From the NCBI GenBank assembly GCA_963810755.1, contig CAWEOP010000006.1, positions 124,001 to 188,000 on the forward strand: a stretch of 64,000 bases of DNA, in the 5' to 3' direction. The stretch's first letter is position 1. Every line of letters begins with the position of its first letter. Of this stretch, positions 8,359 through 16,820 are shown in pieces. The notes under the pieces were generated by a model that worked only from the letters and a program-made list of their open reading frames with translations, was not told the DNA's origin and made no database searches. Made by a program: the position numbers and the translations under genes. The stretch comes from FEN-1219 sp963810755. Lineage in GTDB: Bacteria; Pseudomonadota; Gammaproteobacteria; Steroidobacterales; Rariloculaceae.

Positions 8359-10812
8359 TCACTGAAGATTGCGCGCGATTCGGAACCCGAGGTCGTCGCG
8401 CGACTCGCCGCTGTAGCTGCGCGCGGCGACTCTAAGATCGGTCACCGTCGCGCTGCGCCAACTCGCGCCGCGCACGAGATGGAGACTACCGTCCGCCGGG
8501 CCGAGCGGGTCTTCGACGACCGCGGTCGCCTCCGCCGTGTCGATCGCGTAGAAGTCCTGAATCCACTCCGCGACGTTGTCGCCGAGGTCGCGTATGCCGA
8601 CCGCATTCGGGTCGAACGTGCCGCTCGGCGCACTGACCGGATAGCCGTCATTGTAGGTGACCAGCGTCGTCGGCAGGATCTCGCGCGCCGAGATGTCGGC
8701 GTAGTTGCCGGAGCGATCCGGTGGCGGCGGCTCGGGGCCCCACGGATACACGAGCCCGGCGTCGAGGCCCGCGAAGCGCGCCGCCCACTCCCATTCCGCT
8801 TCCGTCGGCAATCGATATCCGCTGCGGAGCGGCCGTACCGCGATCCATTCGCCCTGCTGCTCCTCGTAGACGGGCTGCAGGCCGTCTTGGATGCTGAGCC
8901 AATTCAAGAACTGCATCACGTCTGCCGGCGACACCTTCACGACGGGCTGGGCGTCGTCGTTCAACGTGTGGCCGCCGAACGCGCCGGAGTCGTGGCCCGC
9001 CTTGAACGCGCGGAACTCGGCGTTCGTGACCTCGCGCACACCGAGATAGAACGCTTTCGTGAGCCGCACGGGACGCAGGACTTCGTTCGAGCGCCGGCCC
9101 TGCTCGCGCCGCGACGAGCCCATCGTGAACGACCCCGAAGGGATCAGCTTGAGCTCTTGACCGATCCTCGTCTTGAGAACGGGTGCGTAACCCGAGCCGG
9201 AGTTCTGATCGAGCGCCGTGAGCTCGAACTGCAGCTTCTGGGGGAATCCGGGGCGCGGCGTGACTTTTTGCGTCACGCTCGCGAAGCCGGCTTGCCGGAC
9301 CTCGATGTCGTGATTCACGCCGGTGAGCGTGAGCGTCGTCGGCGTCGCCGCGCGCCGCTCGCCGTCGACCCAAACCTCCGCCCCGGCGGGCTTGCTCGCG
9401 AGCTCGATCTCGCCGTATTGCGCCGTCAGGTCGACTTGCAGCTTGCGGCCGCTGTCGGCTGCAACCGATAGATCGCGCGTGGACGTCTCGTACCCGGGCT
9501 TGGTGAGCGTGAGCTGATGCGAACGGCCCGGCGTGAGTCTGATGCTCAGCGGCGTGCGTCCGCGGAACTCGCCGTCGATGCTCACGTTCGCCTCGCCCGG
9601 CGTGCTCACGATCTCGACGCGGCCGTCGGCCTGCGTGAGCCGCACGTCCGGCAGCGCAATCGGCATTCCCGCGCTCACGAGCACCTTGTCGTTCCAAGCG
9701 TTGTAGCCGCTGAGGCGCGCCTCGATCGCACGTTCGCCGGCCGTGAGCTGCATCTCGAGCGGAGTGACGCCCACCGACACGCCGTCGACGAGCACCGTCG
9801 CTCCTGCGGGCTGCGTCGCTAGAGTCACCGGTGCCCAGTTCGGCGTGAGCTTCGCGACGAGCGATTGACGCTCGGAGGCGCCGCGAACCTCGAGCTCGAG
9901 CGTCTGCGAGAGGAACCGGTCGGCCGACAATTCGATGCGGTGCAGTCCTGGCGTGATCTCGGCGTCGGTGAGCGGCGTCTCGCCGAACGGCATGCCGTCG
10001 AGCAGCACGCGCGCCTGCGCGTCAGGTTCGGTCGTGAGGGTCACGAGACCCGGGAGCTTGAGCAGCGTGAGCTCGATCAACTGATCGGATGCCCTGCTAA
10101 CCTCGATCTGAGTGTCGAGCGGATAGTAGCCCGTGAGGTTGGCGGCCACGCGATGTGAGCCGGGGCGCAGCAACAGGTGGTCGCCATAGCGAATCTTGAA
10201 CACGGTGCTAGGCAGGCTGAATTGCTCGGGCTCGGGATCGAAGTTCAGCGCGACGGATTTCGCGGTGAACGCGAACCAACCGAACACCGCAAGCACGACG
10301 GCGCCCACGGTTGCGCCTATCGTGGCTTTGCTCCAGCGCTGCTGCTCAGTCCGGGCCGCGCCCACCGGCGGCAGCTTGAACACCACGGGCGTGACGACAT
10401 CCTGCTGAGCATCCACGCCCGCGCCCGTACCGCCGCGCGCGAGCTGATCGAGGTCGGGTGGCGCGGTGTCGCCGGCTGTGACGACTACCTCGGTGCCGAT
10501 GACGAGCCGACCGGCTTCGATTCGGCAGGTGAGCCGCGCGCGATCGAACGCGATGACGTCGCCGTCCTTGAGCTCGCGGGAACCCGCGACGCTCTCTCCA
10601 CCTACGCGCAGATTGCGCGTGTTGCGGCCCGCCTGGACGAAGAACACCTGCCCCAATCGGCCGATCTGGATCGAGCCCGGCAGATTCGCGAGACGCACGT
10701 CCGCGCCCGCGTCGCTGCCGATCGTGACCGGGAGCTCGGCCGCACCGAACCTCAAGCGCGCGCCGAGTTGCTCGATCGTGACGACCCATTCCGCTTCGCT
10801 GCTTACGCTCAT
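8359..10812 (-). CDS. FHA - transmembrane - PEGA repeats - SUMF1-like protein
   Basis: 817 residues spanning the inner membrane. A cytoplasmic N-terminal FHA-like domain (about 10-110, with IGSDAGADVRL, RNLRVGG, LKDGDVIAFD) is followed by a transmembrane helix (about 164-184). The periplasmic part carries four PEGA repeats (about 260-560; each with a DG...TPL core) and a C-terminal SUMF1/FGE-type domain (about 585-817: GSFTMGS, YRLPTEAEWEWAAR, DLGDNVAEWIQDF, GASWRS, DLGFRIAR). The cysteine pair of true formylglycine-generating enzymes is not seen after GASW, so this is more likely a binding fold than an enzyme. The start ATG at 10812 has AGGA upstream. Confidence 0.87.
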   Translation of the reverse strand: MSVSSEAEWVVTIEQLGARLRFGAAELPVTIGSDAGADVRLANLPGSIQIGRLGQVFFVQAGRNTRNLRVGGESVAGSRELKDGDVIAFDRARLTCRIEAGRLVIGTEVVVTAGDTAPPDLDQLARGGTGAGVDAQQDVVTPVVFKLPPVGAARTEQQRWSKATIGATVGAVVLAVFGWFAFTAKSVALNFDPEPEQFSLPSTVFKIRYGDHLLLRPGSHRVAANLTGYYPLDTQIEVSRASDQLIELTLLKLPGLVTLTTEPDAQARVLLDGMPFGETPLTDAEITPGLHRIELSADRFLSQTLELEVRGASERQSLVAKLTPNWAPVTLATQPAGATVLVDGVSVGVTPLEMQLTAGERAIEARLSGYNAWNDKVLVSAGMPIALPDVRLTQADGRVEIVSTPGEANVSIDGEFRGRTPLSIRLTPGRSHQLTLTKPGYETSTRDLSVAADSGRKLQVDLTAQYGEIELASKPAGAEVWVDGERRAATPTTLTLTGVNHDIEVRQAGFASVTQKVTPRPGFPQKLQFELTALDQNSGSGYAPVLKTRIGQELKLIPSGSFTMGSSRREQGRRSNEVLRPVRLTKAFYLGVREVTNAEFRAFKAGHDSGAFGGHTLNDDAQPVVKVSPADVMQFLNWLSIQDGLQPVYEEQQGEWIAVRPLRSGYRLPTEAEWEWAARFAGLDAGLVYPWGPEPPPPDRSGNYADISAREILPTTLVTYNDGYPVSAPSGTFDPNAVGIRDLGDNVAEWIQDFYAIDTAEATAVVEDPLGPADGSLHLVRGASWRSATVTDLRVAARSYSGESRDDLGFRIARNLQ

Positions 10813-10840
10813 CGATAATTGTTCCTGCCGCGCTGATCGT

Positions 10841-12406
10841 CTAGATCGGCTCGACGCAAATAACGCTGACCGGCGGCAGAGTTCGACCCGGCACGACCGT
10901 GAAAGTTTGGCGCACGTCACGATAACCGTTGCGGCTGCCGATCGCGGTATACGTGCCTGGGCGCAGCTGCACTTCCTTGGACGCGAACGCACCGAGATCC
11001 CCGACGCGGTACAGCGTGACGGCCGTCTGCTGGTCGGACTTGAGCTCGACGACGATCGGCGTCGCAGCGAGCTGCACGAGTCGATCGAGCTTCGTGATCT
11101 GCTCCTCGAGTCTCGGCCCGGCCTCGGGAACGGCGCGCGCCTCGGCGATCAACAGGCGGGCGTCATTGAGCACCGTGTCGTTGAACAGCAGCGTGGGCTT
11201 GTCGATGAGATTGCGCATCTTCGCGTCGAGGCCCGCGCGCGCGTCGGAGCGCTTGAGCCCCTCCTGCGCAAACACGAGGTTCGGATCGCCCGCGAGCGAG
11301 TCACGGTAGAGCGCGATGGCTTGATCCCAGAGCTCGCGCCGCTCGAACGCGAGCGCCCGGGCCTGCGCGAGCGCGATCTTGTCGAGCCTCGCGCCCTGCT
11401 CGGCCTGCACGATGCCGTCCTGTGCTTCGCGCGCCTGCGGCCGCATCGCGAGCGCAGTGGTGAAGTTATTTTGCGCCTCGGCGTAATTTTCCGCGGTCAG
11501 CGCCTTGTAGCCCGCCGACATCAGCCGCTCGAACTCCGCGTCGCGCGCCGCGGCGCTGACCGCCGCGAGCGCGGTGCTGGCAGCCTCCCAACGCGGGTCG
11601 ATCGCGAGCGCCTCGCGGTAGGTCGCCATCGCGTTGGCGTGCTCGCCCGCGTCGCGTTCCGCATCGCCGCGCGCGACGAGCGCGAGCACTTCCGGCAATC
11701 GCTCGGCCCGCGCGCGGGCCGCTTTCGCGGTCTCGTTGTCGGGCTCGATGCCGAGCACGATGTCGTATTGTGCGATCGCGACGTCCGCGTTGCCGGCCGC
11801 GAACGCTTCCTGTCCGGCGGCGAGCGCGCGAGCGACGATCTCGTCCGAGCGCGTCAGCAGCTCTTCGCCGATCGACGTCGCTTCGGTGTATTTCGCAACG
11901 GCCTGCGCGAAGTCGTTCGCGAGGAACGCGTCGTCGGCGCCCGTCGCGAGCGACTGGTAGCGCGGCCATGCATCGCCGCCCCACGACTCCGCACGCAACG
12001 TCTCGAGCGCCTTCTGCTGCGACAGCAGGTTCGCGAGCAGCTGCTCGGCCTCGGCTTTGAGCTTTTCGCGTTCCTCGGGCGACAACTCCGGCACCGCGGG
12101 CGCCTGCTCGGCGATCGGCGCCGCCGCGGGCGCCTGCTCGGGGCTCGCCGGGCTCAGTAATCGCGGCAAAACGGCGAACACGAACAGCACCGCCACGACG
12201 AGCACGCCGCCGATCAGGTATTGCCCATAGGCGCCGCCGCGCGGCGGCGGCTGCTCATCGAGCGCGCGCTGCGTACGCGCGGCCGCGAGCCCCGGCTTGA
12301 CGGGTACGACGGTCTCTTCGTGTTGTGGCTGATGGGCTTCCACGCGGGATCGGGGCTGGTCGGAATCTCTATCGATATCTCGAGTCGGGCGTTGTTCTGG
12401 CTTCAA
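10841..12406 (-). CDS. TPR-repeat inner-membrane protein
   Basis: About 521 residues. A polar cytoplasmic tail is followed by one membrane helix (about 62-84, YLIGGVLVVAVLFVFAVLP), an Ala/Pro linker, and a long helical region of tetratricopeptide-like repeats (e.g. AIAQYDIVLGIEPDNETA, AMATYREALAIDPRWEAA, AIALYRDSLAGDPNL). The C-terminal beta domain ends near VVPGRTLPPVSVICVEPI. The likely start is a TTG at 12406 that overlaps the kinase stop as TTGA, mirroring the ATGA couplings elsewhere in the cluster; a GTG at 12343 is the alternative. It is probably a periplasmic scaffold. Confidence 0.83.
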   Translation of the reverse strand: MKPEQRPTRDIDRDSDQPRSRVEAHQPQHEETVVPVKPGLAAARTQRALDEQPPPRGGAYGQYLIGGVLVVAVLFVFAVLPRLLSPASPEQAPAAAPIAEQAPAVPELSPEEREKLKAEAEQLLANLLSQQKALETLRAESWGGDAWPRYQSLATGADDAFLANDFAQAVAKYTEATSIGEELLTRSDEIVARALAAGQEAFAAGNADVAIAQYDIVLGIEPDNETAKAARARAERLPEVLALVARGDAERDAGEHANAMATYREALAIDPRWEAASTALAAVSAAARDAEFERLMSAGYKALTAENYAEAQNNFTTALAMRPQAREAQDGIVQAEQGARLDKIALAQARALAFERRELWDQAIALYRDSLAGDPNLVFAQEGLKRSDARAGLDAKMRNLIDKPTLLFNDTVLNDARLLIAEARAVPEAGPRLEEQITKLDRLVQLAATPIVVELKSDQQTAVTLYRVGDLGAFASKEVQLRPGTYTAIGSRNGYRDVRQTFTVVPGRTLPPVSVICVEPI

Positions 12407-13191
12407 CGATAGGCCACAGCCGCAGATTCTAAGACATCTTCGAACGCGGAAAGTCCCGCATCGCGCGCTCCGAGGACCTCGAGCACGCGCTCCGCGAGGG
12501 CCGCCGCCGGGCCGATCCGAGCCCGCAGCGAGGGGCCACGCGGCCGGCGCCGCGGCGTATCCGCTCGACACCGTACGGCAAGCCGGCCAGCGAGCAGCTC
12601 GTAGATCAGCACCGCGAGCGCGTAGGCGTCGTCGAACGGCTCGACGGCGCCGCCTTCGCGGCCGCGGCGCTCGATGCGCGGCGGTCGTGCCGCCGCGCGC
12701 GCGGAACTGCGCCGCGCGGCAACGTCGGACGCGAAGTCGATGAGCCGCGCGCGGCCGTCCGCGCCGAACAGCACGTTGCGCGCCTTCACGTCGCGGTGCA
12801 CGAAACCGCGCGCGTGCAGATGAGCGAGCGCCGCGTGCACGCCGCGCACGGCTTCGATCCAATGGCGCGGATGCGCGCCCGCGAGCGAAACGAGGTCGCC
12901 GCCGGGCAGGTATTCGAGCGCGAGCGCCGGGGTCGCCGCTCGTGTGCGACGAGACCGAACGTCGCGACGACGTGCTCGTGCGCGAGCGCGGCGAGCAGCG
13001 AATGCTCGCGTTCGAGCAGAGCGGCCGACGCCGCGCGGTGCGTGGGCGCGACGCGGGGAATCTTGAGCGCGACGCTGCGGCCCGCGTCGTCGATCGCGCG
13101 CCAGACCCGCGCACTGCCGCCGTCGCCGAACGAGGTCGACGAGCCGCCACGGCCCGCCGCTCGCAAATTCGCGACCGGACGGAGGCGGCAC
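12403..13191 (-). pseudogene. Small Ser/Thr protein kinase, split by two compensating frameshifts
   Basis: Hanks-type kinase pieces fall in two frames. WRLVDLV is in frame A; the glycine loop GDGGSARVWRA, the ATP lysine SVALKIPR and AHEHVVATFGLVAHE are in frame B; LEYLPGGDL, the catalytic loop HRDVKARN, LIDFASD and the alpha-F region are again in frame A. One extra base near 13126-13133 and one missing base near a GGGG run at 12929-12932 restore a continuous domain of about 262 residues, so these are probably sequence errors and the gene is intact in the organism. The magnesium-binding DFG motif reads DFA. A GTG at 13191 or an ATG at 13242 may be the start. No membrane or PASTA domain. Confidence 0.75.
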
Positions 13192-13210
13192 TACTCGGTG
13201 GAAGGCGGAA

Positions 13211-14626
13211 TCAGACTCCGTTTGCAAAGCTCGCGGCTGCATCGGATTTGGCTTCAGCCGGGGCTTCGGCGGGTGCTTCGGTCTCGGTTCCCGCCGGCGC
13301 CGTTTCCTCGACGGGCTGCGTGAGCTCGGGCGGGATCGACAATTCAAGCTTCGGCAAATCAACCGTCGGCAGAGGGTCTTCGGTCGGAAGCGTGGGATCG
13401 GCCTCCGCGTAGATCGCGACGTCCTCGGGTACGAACCCGCCCTCGCTGATGAAAATTTGCTTCAGCAGCTCGCGCCACTCTTGATATTGAACTTCGGCCG
13501 TACCGGTCAGGCGATGCTCGGTGCCTTGAATCGCTACGACCATCGGTTTGACCTGCTGGTCGAAGCTGGACGAAAGCTCCTCGAGCGAATCGCTGTGGAG
13601 GCGCTTCTCCTGTTTGCGGACTTGGCTCGTGCGCAGCATGTCGCTGCCGATGTACATCATCGCGTCGCGGATCACGCGATCCGAGAAATCGCCGCTGTTC
13701 GAGTTGGCGCCGTACACGATCGACGCGACGATCGTCGCCACGCCCATGCCCGTGCGCCAGTGCGCGGACTTCGTGAGCTCGCGAACCTCGATGGCTTCCT
13801 CGCGCGAGTACTCGCGCCAGCCGTCATACGATTCCGTCGCGTCGCTGTAGAACTGCGCGTAGTGCTGGTCGAGCGTATCCAAGAACAGGCGCTCGCGCTG
13901 GCGCACGCGCTGCGTCCGATCGAACTGCGGATCGCCCTCGGCGGGCAGCCGGTTGAGCTCGTAGCGGCCCCCTTTACCCTCGACGACGTAGCCCGTGAAC
14001 GCCTCGGGGCTCACATCGGCCGCGTAGCGCAAGCCCGCGACCGTGCGAACCTCGCGCGTTGCGTCGGCGCCGAGCTCGTCGCGCGCTTTCGCAAGATCGT
14101 TCGCGATCGTGTTGAACATGTCCTGATACGGATCGAGACCCGGATAACGCTGGCGGTTGAACGCACCGGCCGCCGTGTTCATCCCGTAATCGTCGTCGAG
14201 CCACACGCGTCCGGTCGCGTCGACGGCCTTCACGTGCAACTGCACGGCATCGCCGTCCGAGTGCAGGATCTTCGCGTCGACGCTCAGATCGGCCGCTGAG
14301 GAATCCTTCGGCGTGACCCAGACCGTGCCCCAGTTACCGCTCTTCTGCAGGGTGTCGCGCAGCAACACCGCCATGTAGAGCGCCTCGGTCCGGCGAATCT
14401 GCACGAACGTGCCTTCGCGGATGAGCTTCTCGAGGACCTCCTTGTCGACCTCGCCTTCGGGCACTCCGGAATCGAACACGGCGACGCCGACGTCGAGCAG
14501 CTGCGCCTCGGGGATGACTACTTTCGTCGTGGCGAGCGGCACCGAGTGCGCCACCACCACTTCCTGGCTCGTGCAGCCGGCAAACAGGACGAAACCCGCG
14601 ATCAGAAACCCTGTGCCAGGACGCAT
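13211..14626 (-). CDS. Large lipoprotein of the FHA/VWA cluster
   Basis: 471 residues with a lipoprotein signal (lipobox LFAGC, Cys18). A globular region contains RRTEALYMAVLLRDTLQKSG and repeated beta strands (DLSVDAKILHSDG, VQLHVKAVDATGRVW) that recall CsgG/LpoB-type folds, followed by a helical segment and an acidic Pro/Glu-rich tail. AGGAG 7 bases before the ATG at 14626 fixes the start. The residue after the lipidated Cys is Thr, so outer-membrane sorting is expected. It lies 17 bases downstream of the Gly/Ser lipoprotein gene. Function unknown; I infer an outer-membrane anchor for the cluster. Confidence 0.82.
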   Translation of the reverse strand: MRPGTGFLIAGFVLFAGCTSQEVVVAHSVPLATTKVVIPEAQLLDVGVAVFDSGVPEGEVDKEVLEKLIREGTFVQIRRTEALYMAVLLRDTLQKSGNWGTVWVTPKDSSAADLSVDAKILHSDGDAVQLHVKAVDATGRVWLDDDYGMNTAAGAFNRQRYPGLDPYQDMFNTIANDLAKARDELGADATREVRTVAGLRYAADVSPEAFTGYVVEGKGGRYELNRLPAEGDPQFDRTQRVRQRERLFLDTLDQHYAQFYSDATESYDGWREYSREEAIEVRELTKSAHWRTGMGVATIVASIVYGANSNSGDFSDRVIRDAMMYIGSDMLRTSQVRKQEKRLHSDSLEELSSSFDQQVKPMVVAIQGTEHRLTGTAEVQYQEWRELLKQIFISEGGFVPEDVAIYAEADPTLPTEDPLPTVDLPKLELSIPPELTQPVEETAPAGTETEAPAEAPAEAKSDAAASFANGV

Positions 14627-14643
14627 GTTGCGTCTCCTAGTTC

Positions 14644-16060
14644 TTATTGCCGCGCCAAAATCTTCTTGTACTGGTTGTACTCGTCCCAGAGCGCCGCGCG
14701 CAAGAAGGGATCCTTCTCCGCCGTCGCGGCCTCGCACAGCTGCCGCGAAACCTTCTCGGTGTCGTTGCAGCCCTGCACTGTCGCAGCCGCCTCTTCAGGT
14801 CCGGCGTTGTCGTCGAGCGCCGATCCGCCTCCCGCCTGGCCGCCTTCGCCGCCAGCCGCGGCGCTGCTCTGTCCACCGCCCGCGGAGTTACCGCCAGAGG
14901 ACGCGCCGCCCGCGTCCCCGCCTTCACCGCCGCCGCCTTGGCCCGCCTGCTGCAAGACCTCGTCCGCCGCAGTGCCGCCTCCGGCGCGCGCGATCGCTTC
15001 CTGCTCCTTGCCCATCGTGCGGTCGAAGTCGCCGAGCGAACGGTCGAATTCCTCGTCGCCGCCTTGGCCGTTGCCGTCCTTGCCGTCGCCGGCGCCGAAC
15101 GGATCGTCGCCACCTTCGCTGCCCTTCCCGCCGGACGCATTGCCGGCGCCACCCGTACCGGAGCCCGAACCACTCGATGCCGTGCGGCTATCGCCTCCGC
15201 CACCTTCGGAGCCTTGGCCCGAACCCTGCGCACCGGAGCCGCCGCCTTGCTCGGAACCCGCGCCGCCCGCGCTGCGACTACCGCCGCCGCTGGCACCATC
15301 GCCGGGAAGGCCGCTGCTGCCCTGGCCGCCGCCGGCCGTGGCACCGCCATCGGCACCGCCATTGCCACCGGACGACGAGCCGCCCGAGCTCGAACCGCCA
15401 TTGCCACTCGAGCCCGACGAACCGCCGGGTGACCCCGATGAACTGCCGCCCGGAATCCCGGCGGACGCGCCACCCGGCAGTCCCGAGCTGCCTTGCGAGC
15501 CACTCGAGCCGCCCGGGGAACCCGCGCTACCCGATGACCCCTGCGAACCGCCGCCGCTCGAGCCGCCTGGGATACCCGACGATCCTTGCGAGCCGCCGCT
15601 CGAGCCGCCGGAGCTGCCTCCCGATGATCCTTGCGAGCCACCGCTCGAGCCGCCCGGGATACCGCCCGACGATCCTTGAGAGCCGCCGCTCGAGCCGCCG
15701 GGACTACCACCCGACGATCCCTGCGAGCCGCCGCTCGAGCCGCCCGGGATGCCGCCCGACGACCCTTTCGAGCCGCTCGAACCGCCGGAGCTGCCTCCCG
15801 ACGATCCTTGCGAGCCACCGCTCGAGCCGCCCTGGCTACCGCCGGACGATCCTTGCGAGCCTTGCGATCCTTGCGAGCCTGAGCTGCCGCCTTGCGAGCC
15901 GGAGCTTCCGGATGAACCGCTCGACCCTCCCGAGGGCATCGGAATGGAAATTCCGCCGCCGCTGCTTCCCGACGGGCCAATGGACTGCTGGCTGCTGCAC
16001 GCAATGATGCCAACCGTCAAACCGGCGGCGAGCAACACGCCGAATCATTCGAAGTTCCAT
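14644..16060 (-). CDS. Gly/Ser-rich repeat lipoprotein (leader apparently frameshifted)
   Basis: About 465 residues: a lipoprotein leader (VLLAAGLTVGIIAC), roughly 340 residues of Gly/Ser/Gln low complexity including a 15-residue tandem repeat, and a short conserved-looking C-terminus with two Cys (GCNDTEKVSRQLCEA, ending WDEYNQYKKILARQ). The ATG at 16060 has an excellent ribosome site (GGGAGGG) and encodes the basic MELRMIRR expected before the hydrophobic leader, but in another frame. One extra base near 16039-16042 separates them; otherwise a poor GTG at 16038 must start translation. First gene of the FHA/VWA cluster. The flexible repeat may extend across the cell envelope. Confidence 0.75.
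15581..15892. repeat. 45-bp tandem repeats inside the Gly/Ser lipoprotein gene
   Basis: The anchor GATCC or a near variant recurs at 15581, 15626, 15671, 15716, 15761, 15803 and 15848. Spacings are 45, 45, 45, 45, 42 and 45 bases. Each unit encodes a 15-residue module of the type GGIPGGSSGGSQGSS. The in-frame length variation (42 versus 45) suggests slippage or recombination that preserves the frame. Flanking DNA on both sides is related but less regular. Confidence 0.9.
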
Positions 16061-16070
16061 GACTTCCCTC

Positions 16071-16088
16071 CCTCGATGGTCATCGAGG
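16071..16088. promoter_or_regulatory. 8-bp perfect inverted repeat next to the ribosome site of the FHA/VWA cluster
   Basis: CCTCGATG at 16071-16078 and CATCGAGG at 16081-16088 form a perfect palindrome with a 2-base spacer. It lies about 11 bases upstream of the start ATG (16060) of the first gene of the minus-strand cluster and abuts its GGGAGGG ribosome site. It could be a dimeric repressor operator or an mRNA hairpin limiting ribosome access. Nothing in the sequence identifies the regulator. Confidence 0.5.
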
Positions 16089-16213
16089 TCCCTGTGACGG
16101 AAAAACGGAGCTGGTGTCACGTTAGTTACTATGCCGGCGGTCGAAGTTCACTCTACTCGTCGAGTCGGTCCCGCGGCCGAAGAGATTCCATAACGCGCGG
16201 ACGGCGACGGGAG

Positions 16214-16240
16214 TTGACTGCGGTTTCCACCTGATAAGAT
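16214..16240 (+). promoter_or_regulatory. Candidate sigma-70 promoter for the DUF4399 gene
   Basis: TTGACT (16214-16219) and TAAGAT (16235-16240) are spaced by 15 bases, upstream of the gene starting at 16288. The spacing is short, so this is tentative. The 227-base divergent gap 16061-16287 otherwise holds the palindrome at 16071 and no coding sequence I can support. Confidence 0.3.
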
Positions 16241-16287
16241 GTGCGCCTTCCGCACAACTCACACTCACTACTAGAGGGGCGAAGCGC

Positions 16288-16755
16288 ATGAGAACGATAA
16301 CACCGATCTGCAGCCTGCTTCTATTGGTTATTCCGGCCCTGAGCCAAGCTCAAGGCAACCCTGCGCCAGCGGCTCCGACCGCACCTGCGGCCGCCCTGCC
16401 GCGCACCGCGGCTCCGGCAGGCGCGATGGTGTATTTCATCTCGCCCATGAACGGCGCCAAGGTGACTTCGCCGGTCACCGTGCGCTTCGGTCTACGCGGC
16501 ATGGGCGTCGCGCCGGCGGGCGTCACGAATCCGAACACGGGTCATCACCACCTGCTGATCGACTCCGAGCTTCCGCCCGACAACCTGCCGATCCCGAACG
16601 ACGACAAGCACCGCCACTTCGGCGCGGGCCAGACGGAAGTGGACCTCACGCTGACTCCGGGCCAGCACACGTTGCAGCTCGTGCTCGGCGACGCAAACCA
16701 CATCCCGCATCAGCCGCCCGTCCGCTCCGAAAAGATCACGATCACCGTTCAGTAG
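16288..16755 (+). CDS. DUF4399-domain periplasmic protein
   Basis: 155 residues: Sec signal peptide (ending near LSQAQ), an Ala/Pro-rich linker, then the DUF4399 core with VYFISPMNGAKVTSPVTVRF, GMGVAP, NTGHHHLLID and HFGAGQTEVDLTLTPGQHTLQLVLGDA. The His-rich TGHHHL motif is characteristic of the family; the biochemical role is not established. GAGGGG lies upstream of the ATG. It stands alone between the divergent FHA/VWA cluster and the cysteine synthase gene. Confidence 0.88.
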   Translation: MRTITPICSLLLLVIPALSQAQGNPAPAAPTAPAAALPRTAAPAGAMVYFISPMNGAKVTSPVTVRFGLRGMGVAPAGVTNPNTGHHHLLIDSELPPDNLPIPNDDKHRHFGAGQTEVDLTLTPGQHTLQLVLGDANHIPHQPPVRSEKITITVQ

Positions 16756-16820
16756 GGCCGTTCAGTAGGCAACTGCAGGAAGAGCGCTGAACCGCAGCTG
16801 AACGCGGAACACTCGTCGTC

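Noticed and set aside
15400..15930. Possible CRISPR array from the regular repeats
   Set aside because: Units are contiguous 45-bp coding repeats without unique spacers and stay in frame with a lipoprotein.
14409..16007. Long Arg/Pro-rich plus-strand and Lys/Arg/Ala-rich minus-strand frames over the repeat lipoprotein
   Set aside because: They are translations of the Gly/Ser repeat in other frames; only one frame has a lipobox and a non-repetitive conserved C-terminus.
4547..16060. Type VI secretion system locus
   Set aside because: FHA, kinase and SUMF1 domains are present, but no Hcp, VgrG, sheath, baseplate or TssJLM genes are visible.
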